DNA of 64,000 nt from Hortaea werneckii. Taxonomy: Eukaryota; Ascomycota; Dothideomycetes; Mycosphaerellales; Teratosphaeriaceae. Below the pieces are notes generated by a model, which made no database searches, was not told where the DNA came from, and was given only the letters and a program-made list of their open reading frames with translations. Positions 9,305-20,776 of the stretch are shown here, in pieces. Location of the stretch: contig JBAOKB010000054.1 in the NCBI GenBank assembly GCA_037044905.1, forward strand, positions 1-64,000, read 5' to 3'. The position numbers were made by a program, and so were the translations under genes. The first letter of the stretch is position 1; each line of letters starts with the position of its first letter.

Positions 9305-10317
9305 TTTGTCTGTTGCTGCTGATTCAATACTTCACCGAGTACTGATGCTGACTTCATCGTTTTGTCTAGTCAGTATGTGCCCATTCATGACTCGTTCGAT
9401 ATCGCCCTTCAAGGTAGAGCATTTGTTTGCACTTCGACACGCAACCTTCCCCGTGGTGCTGCTCATACTCGCATGCTCGTGCTCGCGCTCGCGCTCAACT
9501 GCCGGTGCTCTCTCACTCACCTTCTTTTGTAATGGCCTAAGCTCTTCACGTCCTAACCTCGCTCTTCAACGTCTTCTCCCTCTTCTTCTGCCCTCGACCT
9601 CTTCCTCCGGCGAGAACTGTTTGATCGGATAGAGTGTGGGAATTGAGGATTGCAAGAAGATAGGCCAGTCGCAAGCGCAAAGTGGGATGCAGCTTTTCAT
9701 TCGGGCGGCACAAGCGACGGGTAATTCCGCAGTCGGTACGGGCGAACGTTCAGGCTGCCGATGCCGAATGGCCCGAGCGGCGGCCAGAGAATCACGTGCA
9801 TTTCGTGCCGCATGGTTGTAGTGAATGTGTCGAAGCCAAAAGCGGCAATCTTGCCTCGTAGAAAATGTGACAGGTTTCTGGATGAAGAGATATCGTCAGG
9901 CAAAGAGATCCAAACATCAAGGTTTCGGTCACAGATACGCTAGGCACAAAGCAATGCATTCTGCCCACCATCAAGGTTTCTCTTCCTCGAATTGCCAAAC
10001 GGCCATTTCTGGCAATACTAGTCTCAGCAATGAAGGCACATAAATGACAGATATTATCTTTTTGGCTAGTAACGATCGTGAGGTGGACTCTACAAGGCAA
10101 GCGCCGGTGTTGCAAGCTCATCAAAACGACGATTGAAGCATCATGTACGCACCAGAACTTATGCTTTCTCAGCTGCACTCCTTTTCACCAACTATGCATT
10201 TCGTAGTATCATACGCTGTCTACCGTTGTGACTGCTCCGAGAACGTGCCAAAAACCTAACGCCTCCCGTTACGGCGCCATCGCCTGAGACTTGCAAAGTT
10301 TCACCTCAAAACTCAAC
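9305..10317. other. intergenic, promoter of CCHC gene and 3' flank of UAP1
   Basis: A C/T-rich stretch from about 9420 to 9610 precedes the CCHC gene. No gene is recognised in the rest. Confidence 0.45.
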
Positions 10318-11860
10318 CTAGTCCTCCTTCTCAATCACAGCAGGCGCCTTGATCTGCCTGCCGTGCAAGAACTCTAGACCCTCACCGGAATAGCTGATGA
10401 GCGGTGACACTTCTACTCCCGCATCCTCACCCTCGCTCGTGACCGTCGCACCGGCTTCCTCGAGGAAGCGCCTGCCTTGCTGCATAATGTCCTTCCTGCT
10501 TGTCTCCGGACAGTCCTCGCCAGAACCCGAAGCGTTCTTGAGAGGCGAGAATTCATCCTCACGTTTGACTTCCATGCAAGCGAACTTGTCCATGGGCAGG
10601 AAGGGGAAGCAATCGAACACGAACTGTTCGAGTTTGATGCCGTTTGGCTTGTCCGGCTTGACCTGCTCCCCGGTCTTGAGATCGACGCTCGGGATCTTCT
10701 TCTTCGCAACGTGGTGTGGAAGCTTGTATGCCCAGTCAGGGATGCTCTGTAGGAAGCGGAAGCTGTAGTAGTGGTTCACGATGTTGGCCGCACGGAACTT
10801 GAGCAGATTACTGTCTTTGGAGTCTTTGGCTTCGGCCAGATCTTCAGAGATTTCAGAGTACTCGACCACGTCTGGCTTGCCGTTCTTCTGGAGGATCAGT
10901 CCGACCGACTCCTTGGCGTTGCGCTTGCGGACAACTTTGGTAGCAATGTCGACATCGTGCTCGGCGGAGAAGCCGATGAAAGTGGGGTCTGCGACGCGGA
11001 CGAGGCAGTTGTCAACGCAATAAGCGTGAATGTGCTGCACGCCTCTCTTCTCCATGTCTTGCACACATCCTGAGCCGATTAGGGCTTGGTACAAACCGCC
11101 GTTGCCGTCTGGGGCGACAGCGACCTTGCCCTTAGTCTCCAGCAGGATCTTGCCTTCCATGCTGACGCATGGCAACACACCTTGCTCGAAGAATAGAACG
11201 TTCTTCCGGTCAAGCCCAAAGTATCTGTGCTCTTCGAAGAAGTCTTGGGTGGGTTTGCGCGTGGGGCCGGAAGTCATAATGTACCAAGGCACAGTGGAGT
11301 CGTCCTTCTGGTGTGCTTTGTTGGCGAGATGTTGTAGACGCCAGATCCTCTCTGCCTGTAGCTGGAAGAGCGACTTCTGACTTGGCAAGCCGATGTCGTA
11401 GCAGCCTTTGGGTGCAGAGCTGCCCAAACGTGTGCCCTGGCCGCCTGCCATCAGGACGACGGCGACCTTGTTCTGAGCAATGAGATCTAGGCCGGACTTG
11501 TGCCATTTCTCTATATCACCTTGCTTGCTGTCGATGGTAGAGGTGGTTGCAGAGTCTGGTAGCTGTTCCAGCTGGGGCTTCTGCTGTTCGCCTTCCTGTG
11601 GCGGTGGGTTGAGAGCTTTCTCGGTGACACGGTTGATATGCTCCGGGTCAATGGGCTGCAATTGCGAGTAAAGTCTGCCCTTCTCTTCCGGCTTCAGCTC
11701 ATCCCAGTAGGTGAAGACCTGTCCTTGTCCGGCCTTTTCATAGCTTTCGCGCAGCTCTTTCGTTTCTTCGTCGGTGGGGATGTGAGGTGGGGCATCGTCT
11801 TCTTCTTTTCTTTCCGCCCAAGTGCAGGGCGGAAAGCATGCTGTTCATGATGCCTGACAT
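10318..11860 (-). CDS. UAP1: UDP-N-acetylglucosamine pyrophosphorylase (frameshift near N-terminus)
   Basis: Cytosolic enzyme making UDP-GlcNAc from UTP and GlcNAc-1-phosphate, the donor for chitin, N-glycans and GPI anchors. The nucleotidyltransferase signature VVLMAGGQGTRLGSSAPKG is intact, followed by the family blocks APDGNGGLYQAL, HAYCVDNCLVRVADP, NIVNHYY and KLEQFVFDCFPF. The uninterrupted part runs 11661 to 10318 (447 aa from MQPIDPEHINRV). Upstream, the same frame reads GQVFTYWDELKPEEKG, the normal start of the family, back to about 11803, but has no ATG there. A good start, MSGIMNSMLSALHLGGKK at 11860, lies in another frame. Both join if the A4 run at 11806-11809 (coding strand) had three A, giving about 513 aa. 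So the gene is either disrupted by a 1-nt insertion or the assembly is wrong here. Confidence 0.92.
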
Positions 11861-12799
11861 GGTGAATGATGTGCTCACAGAGATGTCAGTGGGAGCAGAG
11901 ATGCTAATTATTTCAAGGGGGGATCGCAATTGTTTGGGGCTATAACCGGCAGGCACTCAGCCTCCCAAGCTCGTGTTTCACAGCGTCTGGACCCCACAAA
12001 CAGTGCGTCATGCAGGGTCTATATTTACACGGGTTTGGAGGCGAATTTCGATACGTCTATTCAGCACGCATTCACTTGAGGAACTAGCTGAGCCCATTCT
12101 CACGCGTCTGATGATACCAATAACGAATAAAACTTCGGTTCTGTTGTCGTTCTCGTAGCGATTCCTTTGGACCGTTGGGAGCTCTGGTGAGACAGAATGC
12201 GCTGTCCTGACCCGGCCGAATTGCGGCTCTTCATCCCACTTGAGTCGGCCATTGCTTCTGGTCGCTTGGCAGCTACGGCCAAATCGTCGACTGAAGTGTC
12301 TATGCCTGCTTCCTCCGTTCGACGATGTACCAAGACTTCATGTACTGGTACAATAGCGTCTTCATGAGAGGCCGGCGTGCTAGCACTGACTTCGCCCAGG
12401 AAGGAGGGGCGTCATGGACCGAGTTATGAATGCGGCACGCTATCGGTCCCTATCAACCATCAGGGTCCTGTACCTCGGACGAATAGCCTGGACGACTTCT
12501 TGAAGTGGGGTATATGCATGCGGGCGCGGGGCGGCGTTTGTGAACATGGGCGTTTGTGCACGAGGTACCCACATGCGCTGCCGGTTACAGAGTAGTGAAT
12601 GGTGAGAGATGGGCAAAAGGGCGAGCCTGGCTCATGGAGTCCACCAAGGCTTAGCGGTACCCTCCTCATCTAAGACGGCATCGCTTACGGTTACGCCGTC
12701 GGCAAGGACTGTATAATAAAGCAGACTCTTGCTCCCCCCACCACCTCCCTCAACTTTCCTTTCCCTTCCAATCCCTCTTCACTGTATCCATCCGCAACC
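11861..12799. other. bidirectional promoter region, UAP1 (-) / ALDH (+)
   Basis: About 940 bp between divergent starts. A TATA-like element and a pyrimidine-rich leader lie next to the ALDH start. Nothing else is recognised. Confidence 0.5.
12712..12720 (+). promoter_or_regulatory. TATA-like element of ALDH gene
   Basis: TATAATAAA 80 bp before the ATG at 12800. It is followed by a C/T-rich leader from about 12727 to 12780, typical of strongly expressed filamentous fungal genes. Confidence 0.5.
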
Positions 12800-14417
12800 A
12801 TGTCTCCGAGCAAAGTCTCCACCATCGCCTGGGATACCTTCCACAACATCGTTGACGGCAAGCCGCGCGATGGCAAGGCGAAGCACCATGGCGTCAACCC
12901 AGCGACAGGAGAGCAGCTCTGGCCAGTCCCTATCGGTACCCAGCAAGATGTTGATGACGCCGTCGACGCTGCCCAGAAAGCCTTCGAAAGCTGGAGCCAG
13001 GTGCCATTGGAGAAGCGCAAGAGCTTGATCGAGAAGTTCAAAGACCACTACATGGCATACAACGATGACATGATTGATCTGATGTGCCAGGAGACGGGCA
13101 AGCCAGTAAGGACGTATGGATACTAGGCATAAGCATCAATCGCTGACAGCGTATAGCGTCAATTCGCCACCTTTGAGGTCAAGGCTGCGGCTGGCTTCTT
13201 CGACCACCACTTGAGTCTGGACATTCCTGAGGAGCGCAGTGAGGATGACGAGAAGGTCATGACCACCCGCTACACCCCTCTCGGTGTCGTCGGCGCCATC
13301 TGCCCATGGAATTTCCCCATCATTCTGTCCCTCGGCAAGATCATTCCTGCTCTCCTTACTGGCAACAGCATCATCGTGAAGCCATCTCCGTACACGCCAT
13401 ACACGACCTTGAAGATCGTCGAGTTGGCTCAGGAAGTTCTGCCGCCAGGCGTTCTCCAGGCCTTGGGTGGCGACGACAAGCTTGGCCCAATGCTGACCCA
13501 GCACCCGGGTATTGCCAAGATCTCCTTCACTGGCTCCATCGCCACCGGTAAGAAGATCATGGCTGCTTGCGCGAGCACGCTTAAGCGTGTTACCCTCGAG
13601 TTGGGCGGCAACGATGCCTCGATCATCCTCCCCGACGTCGATGTGAAGAAGATCGCTCCGGAGATCGTGATGGGAGCCTTCCAGAACTCCGGTCAAGTGT
13701 GTGTGGCGACCAAGCGTATCTACATCCACCAGGACATCTACCAGGAGATGCTCAATGAGATGGTCAACTTCACCAAGTCGATCAAGGTCGGCTCACCGGA
13801 CAGTGGAGCTCTGCTTGGTCCGATCCAAAACCAGATGCAGGTAAGTTGCCCTTGATTTCCAAGTGGGACTCGAAAGCAGCCGCTGACATTTCTTCTCCCA
13901 TTCAGTACGAGAAAGTCAAGGAGTTCTTCGCGGACACCAAGAAGAACAACTACAACTTCGCTGTTGGTGAGTCGGAAGTCGCGCCTGGCAAGGGCTTCTT
14001 CGTCCAGCCCACCATCATCGATAACCCTCCCAACGACTCCCGCATCATCACCGAAGAGCCTTTCGGCCCCATCGTCCCGACCCAGCCATGGTCAGACGAG
14101 GAGGAAGTCATCAAGAGAGCGAACAACACGAATGCTGGTCTGGGAGCTTGTGTCTGGGGCAAGGACATCGAGCGGGCCGAGCGTATCGGCAAGAGGCTGC
14201 AAGCCGGATCCGTGTTCATCAACTCGTGGGAGAAGCCAACGCCGCAGGCATTCTTCGGTGGGCACAAGGAGTCTGGTATCGGTGGTGAGTGGGGCAAGGA
14301 GGGCCTTAAGGCCTACTGCAATGTAAGCAAACCTCTCTCTCGGCCGTTATGCTGCGATTGGTCTTTACTGACAACATGGTACAGGCTCACGTCATGCACA
14401 CCTACAAGCAGAAGTAA
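12800..14417 (+). CDS. NAD(P)-dependent aldehyde dehydrogenase
   Basis: Oxidises an aldehyde to the acid. Four exons, 12800-13105, 13157-13840, 13906-14322 and 14385-14417, all phase 0, introns 51, 65 and 62 bp; 479 aa. Marks in order: the Rossmann-fold block ICPWNFPIILSLGKIIPALL with KPSPYTP, FTGSIATGKKIM, catalytic Glu in LELGGNDASI, catalytic Cys in GQVCVATKR, EEPFGPIVP, and FGGHKESGIGGEWG near the end. The GGNDA form of the glutamate motif and length near 480 fit the broad betaine/general ALDH group. No organellar targeting signal is seen, so it is probably cytosolic. The last exon adds only AHVMHTYKQK. Substrate cannot be told. Confidence 0.93.
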
Positions 14418-15043
14418 GTCATGTAGTTTAGCGAAGCGAATGTACGACCTTTATGACGTTCCTTGCTGCGGGTTGGATCTTTACTCCCATGGTCGTTGCA
14501 GCGGGGCTGGTGATTCTGACGTGAATTCAGGAAATTCCCTCAGTCGAAACTGTAAGAAAGTAATGTCCTCATTCATCACTGCGTGAGAGTGCACAGTAAA
14601 GGGATGTGACGCGTAGACACTAGTTCCATTCTTTCTTTCGCTCTTGTTCGAATAGGAAAGAGCAAAGCGCCCGAGTTTTTCGCACGGTCCATCATCCAAC
14701 GTGCGTAGTAAACTTCAGTCGCAGTCCATTCAAACCTCTGATAATGTGAAGTCTCCTAGTGTTGACCCTATTTTGTTTACCAATCATACTGAGACTGTAT
14801 TTTTTTGATGTGCTAGTCGTAGCTTTTCCTCTAAGTCCAATTTGCTCAGCCTCAATACACTCTTAGCTGGCGGTCTTGGTGAGCTCGGCGGACACATTTC
14901 GTCAGCAACCGCAGAGTTCCGCTATATTTCCAACACATTCTCCATACCTTGATATATTAATCCTGCCGTTTTATCTCACTACTCTCATTGCAACTATACA
15001 ATAACATTGATCTCAAGAGTAAATCACTAGCGTTGTCGACAAC
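14418..15043. other. intergenic, no gene seen
   Basis: AT-rich; 3' flank of ALDH and 5' flank of the next ORF. No domain is recognised. Confidence 0.4.
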
Positions 15044-15553
15044 ATGATAGGCCACTCATCATCAAACATCTACTTGTCCGCCACTAAAGAGGACTACCAG
15101 GAGTCGGACCTGGACCAGGCTCAGCGTTACCGGAGACCCCAAAAGACTTGGCTCATATCTGTCGAGCCTCACAAGCACTCCATTCCGTTCGTGCCACGCC
15201 ACCAGCACGAAGCAACGCACTTCGTCGCCACAAAACAAGATGATGAGAGATCCTACTTGGTAAAGGAGCACCCCAAAGACGGCATTATCGGCGCCATCCT
15301 TATCGCAGAGGCAGCTCACTGCAGCTCCGAAGACATTCGCCAAAAGCTCCAGGAAGGTCTCCAGACATTCACCGGCTCATCCCTCCCCTCGGAGATTCTA
15401 GAAGATGGCGAGTCCGACCACTGGATCCGTCGCGCAATCCATGTACTCCAGGATAATGGCCTCGTCGAACGCTTTGACGTCGGGGAGTTTATGACTTTCG
15501 CCCATGTCTGTATTGACCCAGATAATTTCGGAAAAGACAAGAGGCTGACGTGA
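15044..15553 (+). CDS. hypothetical protein, 169 aa
   Basis: An uninterrupted frame with normal codon use and a globular-looking composition. The N-terminal third is polar. The middle has TWLISVEPHKHSIPFVPRH, and the C-terminal half is helical with HWIRRAIHVLQDNGLVERF and FMTFAHVCIDPDN. No signal peptide or membrane segment. I do not recognise a family with certainty; the layout (short β-rich part, then an IRRAIHVLQ helix) reminds me of small unnamed fungal-specific proteins. Its isolated position gives no clue to function. Confidence 0.6.
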   Translation: MIGHSSSNIYLSATKEDYQESDLDQAQRYRRPQKTWLISVEPHKHSIPFVPRHQHEATHFVATKQDDERSYLVKEHPKDGIIGAILIAEAAHCSSEDIRQKLQEGLQTFTGSSLPSEILEDGESDHWIRRAIHVLQDNGLVERFDVGEFMTFAHVCIDPDNFGKDKRLT

Positions 15554-17124
15554 TGGACAGTCTTATGCCGCGAACCGTACGGAGGGCGATGGCCCGTTGA
15601 GCGTGGCATACCCTGGGCTTCACAAGGTACGTGAACATCGCGCTCCTTCTTTCATGTCCATACACGGTCTTAGGGTTCCTCTTCTCCCTCTTGGTTCCTC
15701 TTCTCCCTCTTACTTGCTCACGGACGATGGTGTTGCGTAGAAGAAAAAGATCCATCTCCCGGAGCCTACAAGTTCGAAAATTACTTAAAATCGCGCTCGC
15801 CATGACCATACTATTTCTACCTGGGGACAACTCTTCCCGGCCAGACTAACAAACACTACCGGTCTTTCCTATCTTCTCCATTCATTTGAATTTGGGAGAA
15901 CGCTTGCTAACAATAGCCGGAAGAGGAAGGAGAGGAAGCGTGGCTTCTGGTTGTCTTACCCTATGCAGGCGCACAGAAGGGAATATGACGAGGAGAGTCG
16001 ACTGTACGGCGGTCTTATGTGAGACCTGTCATAATCAAGCTCGGCCGGGACCTCGTAAGATGTCACAGAGAATTCGACGTGAAACAGCATTTATTGAGTA
16101 TCATCCGAGATAGTTCGAGAGATCCTGTGCAGTCAACAGCAACTTTTGCCTCGTATGGTGTGTGGCGACTGCGTCTGAGAATGCCCATGCCTTCACGGCG
16201 TTTGAGGAGCGGTCATGTGTGGCCTATCCTTCTATTCTGTGAGATATATAGCCAATCGATTGCGTTCTTGGTGAGCTTTGATCTCAGTTCGGAATTCGAG
16301 CTGTATTACTTCCTAGTTTGCAGCGCTCATGATCAAACTTCTGCACATCTCTTGCATACTGCGATCAAGGGAATTACAGTTTCTATTGTAGTATTCAAGA
16401 CCAATCGGCTGAGCTAAGTAATAAACTTGGATTGATATCGGCCCCCCAGTTCGCCGCGCTCAATTAGCGAACTACATACGCAGCTTTGATAGCATTGGGC
16501 TTCCCACAGCTTCTGCAGCAACAGAGAGTCATCACTAGATCGGTCTGCTGGCTCGCCATGAATCACCCAAGCATGACAGTCTAACTCGAGTAAAGATCAA
16601 CCATTGTACTACTACGCTGCAAGAATGCCTGTCGCCAAGTATTCGGAGTGAGAGGGCCCCGTTCCTGCTTTCATAAGCCCGTTTATGCTTCACGTCGGTA
16701 GACGTGCCATCAGACCACGACGATCATTGAAGCGATACAAAGCTAATGTGTGACCAGCAAGCCTGACAAGTGAAGCAGATGATGTGAAATATATTTTGTA
16801 GCTGCTCCATTCACACTGAACGCCAATTGCCAAAAACCACACGAAGCTGAAATCCTGGTCGGATCGGTACAAAAGGGTGTCTCCTCTCTCCCCCGTACAG
16901 CGTACCTGTATGAGAGCTACATGTGCATTAGCAACTCGCAGATCGCTTGTTCGAACCCGAACCCGAGGAGTGTAACCAACTTCCCAGAAACAACTGGGCG
17001 TATACAACATCCATCTCCAACCATCACGAACAAGGAACTCAAAACTAATTAACAGACCTCGCTTATCCCTTGGAATGCTTGATCCTTGAAAATAGAAAGA
17101 TCAAGAAAAATCAAGATATCCACG
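15554..17124. other. intergenic, no gene seen
   Basis: About 1.6 kb. Several short frames (for example 16019-16417 on +) have no recognisable domain or good splice context. The right end is the promoter of the monooxygenase gene. Confidence 0.4.
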
Positions 17125-19288
17125 ATGGCCACAGCAGCACCGCAAGTAAACCCAACCACCATCCCATCCCAAGACCTCAACGGCCCAATAACCCCGGACC
17201 TGCCCAACACCACCGCACGCTACGAAGCCGAGCGCGCCAAACGCCTCAAGGACCAAGGCGCCAACCAATACATCGGCCCGTCCCAAAACGCCAAATTCCG
17301 CAAGTATCTCGCAGACCCGTGGATCGAGGCCGGCACTCCCGTCCACCGTCCGGTCCCCCACAACGGCCACTGCAAAGTCGCCATCATCGGGGCCGGATTC
17401 GGGGGGATCTTGTTCGCGGTCAAACTCATCCAGCAAGGGTATCGCGCCGCGGATCTCCTGCTGATAGATCCCGCGGGGGTTTTTGGGGGGACATGGTATT
17501 GGAACGTATCCGGGATTGATGTGCGATGTCGAGAGTTATATTTATATGCCTCTGCTGGAGGAGATGGGGTATATGCCGCGGCAGAAGTATGCGAGCGGGG
17601 AGGAGTTGCGGGGGTATATTGAGCAGGTGGCGGGGAAGTACGGGTTGCGTGATCGGGCGATGTTTCAGTCGTCGACGCAGAGTGCGAGGTGGGATGAGGA
17701 GAAGCAGCTATGGCGGCTTGCCATCTTAGAGAAACCGAGGGGTGGGACGGAATCGCACATCGAGGTGGATTGTGATTTTGTCTTGCTTGCGTCGGGCTTG
17801 CTGAATAATGTTAAGCTGCCACAGGGGATCGAGACGTTCGAAGGTCATATGTTCCACACGGCGCGATGGGACTACGAGTATACCGGCGGGAGCCAGGAAG
17901 ATCCGCAGATGACTCAGTTAGCAGATAAACGAGTCGCGATCATAGGCACAGGAGCGACAGCCATCCAAGCCGTACCGCAATTGGCCAAATTCGCCAAGGA
18001 ACTCTTCGTCGTCCAGCGGACTCCGTCGATGGTCGACGAGCGCGGCCAGCGGGAGACGGATCCGAAGCTATGGAAAGAAAAAATCGCAAATAAGAAGGGC
18101 TGGCAAAGAGAACGGAACGAAAGCTTCTGCGCCTTCGTCAGCAACCATGACCCCAAACCCGCTGAAGATCTCGTCAACGACGGCTGGACCAAATGTCCGA
18201 GCATGTCAGCCCTGGTCGGCGGACCTAAGGAGGTCACAATGGAGAATGTAGCCCAGCATGTCAGCGAGCTGCATGCCATGGACATCCTCCGCACCGACCG
18301 AGTCCGACGACGAGCGGAAGAGACCGTGAACGATCCTGAGACTGCCAAGGTACGTTCAGGACCTACCTGACTCACCCCAACCCCCTCATCCCCATACCCG
18401 AACTGACAGACTTCCTTCATCGAAAAAAAGAACCTCATGGCATGGTACCCCACCTGGTGCAAACGGCCCTGCTTCCACGACGACTACCTGCCCACCTTCA
18501 ACCGGCCCAACGTGCACCTAATCGACACAGACGGACAAGGAATCAGCACCATCACGCCGCACGGCCTCATCGCACCCAACGGAACCGAAACCCACGTCGA
18601 CGCCATCATCATCGCGACGGGGTTCGTGTCGCCGCAACTGGGGACCGCGGCGGGGAAAGCCGGGATGAGCGTTTCGGGACGAGATGGGCAGCTGCTGGAA
18701 TCGCTGGATGAGACGGGGGATCTGACGACGTTGCATGGGGTCGCGAGCCGTGGGTTTCCGAATCTGTTCTGGCCTGGTCCGCTGCAGGGCGGGGCGACGG
18801 CGAACCAGTCGTTCGTGTTGGAGCGGTTGAGTGGGCACGTCGCGTATGTGATGGCGAGGGCGGCGGCGAGGACGGATGGGGGGAGACCGGTTGTTGAGCC
18901 GGAAGTCGAAGCGCAGGAGGAGTGGGCGAGGTTGATCATGGTGAGTAGAGTGAGCTGGGGAGCAGTGCTGGGGAGAGAGCGAAGCTAATGATTCCATTTA
19001 CGTTAGTCCAAAGCAGCGTCTTTTGCCGCGATGCGTGGATGTGTAAGTCGATATTTGCAACCCACCTAGCTTTCCTCCTTCTTCATGCTGACTTTGACCT
19101 TCTAGACGCCAGGTTACTACAACCTCGAAGGCGAAAACGACAAGATCGCCGCAATGCCGCCCGAAGCCCAGATGAAAGCCGCGCGGAATGCCATCTGGGG
19201 AGATGGGTTTCTCTCGTATTTGAAAGTCCTAGAAGAATGGAGGGCCGAAGGCAATCTCAGAGGCCTCCACATCAGTTCGGCATCTTGA
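17125..19288 (+). CDS. Baeyer-Villiger-type flavin monooxygenase (frameshift)
   Basis: FAD/NADPH-dependent monooxygenase of the class B type, inserting oxygen next to a carbonyl. Exons: 17125-18349 (with a frameshift), 18431-18940, 19007-19042 and 19106-19288; introns 81, 66 and 63 bp; about 650 aa if repaired. FAD-binding Rossmann motif AIIGAGFGG, then GGTWYWN. The BVMO fingerprint F-x-G-x3-H-x3-W is present as FEGHMFHTARW, the second Rossmann motif as VAIIGTGATAIQ, and then WCKRPCFHDDYLPTFNRPN, DAIIIATGF, and FPNLFWPGPLQGG. Near 17505 the frame breaks between WYWN and YPGLMCDVESY: one base stands where a codon (normally Arg in the family's WNRYPG) is expected, a net loss of 2 nt. All other motifs are intact. 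It is not in a visible biosynthetic cluster. Confidence 0.92.
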
Positions 19289-19674
19289 GTAGACCATTGC
19301 AATCATGGGGTACGGGAGTCGGCGATCGTATATTCCGACCTCTCTGTAGTGCGTGGAGGAATAGTGCACAAAAGGACTGTCCCGTAGACAAAGCTCCACT
19401 CCAAACGATCAGGCAATGCCTTGCTCGATCCCACCTCTTGTGCAAGCTAGCAGGACCTTGAGAAAATATAATGAGGAATTGCGAAAAAGAAAAAACAAAG
19501 AAAAAAGGAAAAACCATGATCAGTCCGATGAAATCCTTAGTCCTGGTATCCCAAGTCGTAAATACATACCCCTTTCCCCCCCTTCACGAGCAGCGCTGAG
19601 CAAAGCTATGCTCCAACCCCACCCTCATGCCAAACGGAAAGAACATCCCCGTTCCCCCTCCCAACAAATCAATC
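19289..19674. terminator. convergent 3' flanks of BVMO and carbonic anhydrase
   Basis: A 386-bp stretch between two converging stops. It has an A-rich patch at about 19485-19515 that may serve polyadenylation. No gene is seen. Confidence 0.4.
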
Positions 19675-20776
19675 CTACTTCCGCTCGAAAGCCTCTTCCC
19701 TCCCCTTCGCCACGCTCTCATCCTCCTTACACTCGACCTCCTCCAGCTTCCCGGACGCCAAATGATACAGGACGCCGTGAACCTCGAGGCCGCGCTCCCT
19801 CATCGCATCAATGACCGTCGGGATCCGCTTCAACACGTCCACGCCCGCGGAGACGTTCAGCTTCGCCATGTGGTTCATCTTCTCGGCGCCGTCCAGCTTC
19901 GCCAGCTCCGCCGCGTGCTTCTCCCGTAGCGCGCGCATAGGTTGCAGCCAGATGTCTAGCGGCCCGCCGAGCTTGCCGTTGGCCATGGAGCCTGCGACGC
20001 CGCCGCAGGAGGTGTGCCCGCACACGACAATGTGCTGGACTTTGAGGTGGAAGACGGAGAATTCGACGACGGAGAGCAGGGAGAGGTCGGTCGGGGAGAT
20101 GATGTTGGCGATGTTGCGGTGGGTGAAGACGTCGCCGGGCTTGAGGCCGAGCAGGGTGGTCTCAGGCGCTCGACTGTCGGAGCATCCGAGCCAGAGGATG
20201 CGAGGGGCCTGGCCTTGGGCGCAGGTGGGGAAGAAGTCCGGGTCGTTGGCCTGGGTCGTCTCGGCCCATTGGTGGTTGCATTTCAGGGCATGTTGGAAGG
20301 CGGATTCTGGAGGGGGAGGGTTGGTTAGTTCAGAGGCTACAGAGTACCGAGTCTGTGCAGACTGTGCGAGCAAGAGAGAGGGGATGTGGAAAGCAGTGTG
20401 ATCGAGATGTATGCCTAGGCGGGTATAGAAAGGAAGGCGTACGAGGTCGGGGACTGCAGGAGGTGAAGCTCCGAGACAGGGTGGTGGTAGTAGTGTTGTT
20501 GTTGGTGGAGGAGGTAGTGGGAGAAGGCATGTGTAGGCGAGCTGCGACGGGCTGGTGCGACGTCCCATTGGCAGCGGCACCACATTGATGGGATGATGCC
20601 CACAGGGACCGTCGCCATCCTCCGCTTTGACTCGTCCGCTGGCCTAGGATGCGCAGGGGAGACATGGCTTTAATTATGATTAAAAGTGAGGTCGAGCCCG
20701 AGAGATTGGGGCGAAGAAGGAAAAAGTCGCGTGCAATGGCAGCCAATCTGAGACGTTGTTACTCACCTCCGGCCAT
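19675..20776 (-). CDS. beta-carbonic anhydrase, two possible N-termini
   Basis: Zinc enzyme hydrating CO2 to bicarbonate. Zinc ligands and active-site dyad are visible as CSDSRAPE (C-x-D-x-R) and HTSCGG (H-x2-C), with FTHRNIANI and LKVQHIVVCGH. Two models fit. (a) A continuous frame from ATG at 20583 gives 302 aa with a Pro/Leu/Arg-rich, acid-poor N-terminus that could be a mitochondrial presequence. (b) A 10-nt first exon, ATGGCCGGAG at 20767-20776, with donor GTGAGT, spliced over 460 bp to the acceptor at 20306/20307, gives MAGESAFQHALKCNHQW in perfect frame, 213 aa, the usual cytosolic start of fungal enzymes. Both may be real (alternative promoter or splicing). The core is certain; the start is not. 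Confidence 0.93.

Noticed and set aside
16900..17000. Possible tRNA B-box (GTTCGAACCC)
   Set aside because: No matching A-box or cloverleaf could be built at the right distance on either strand.
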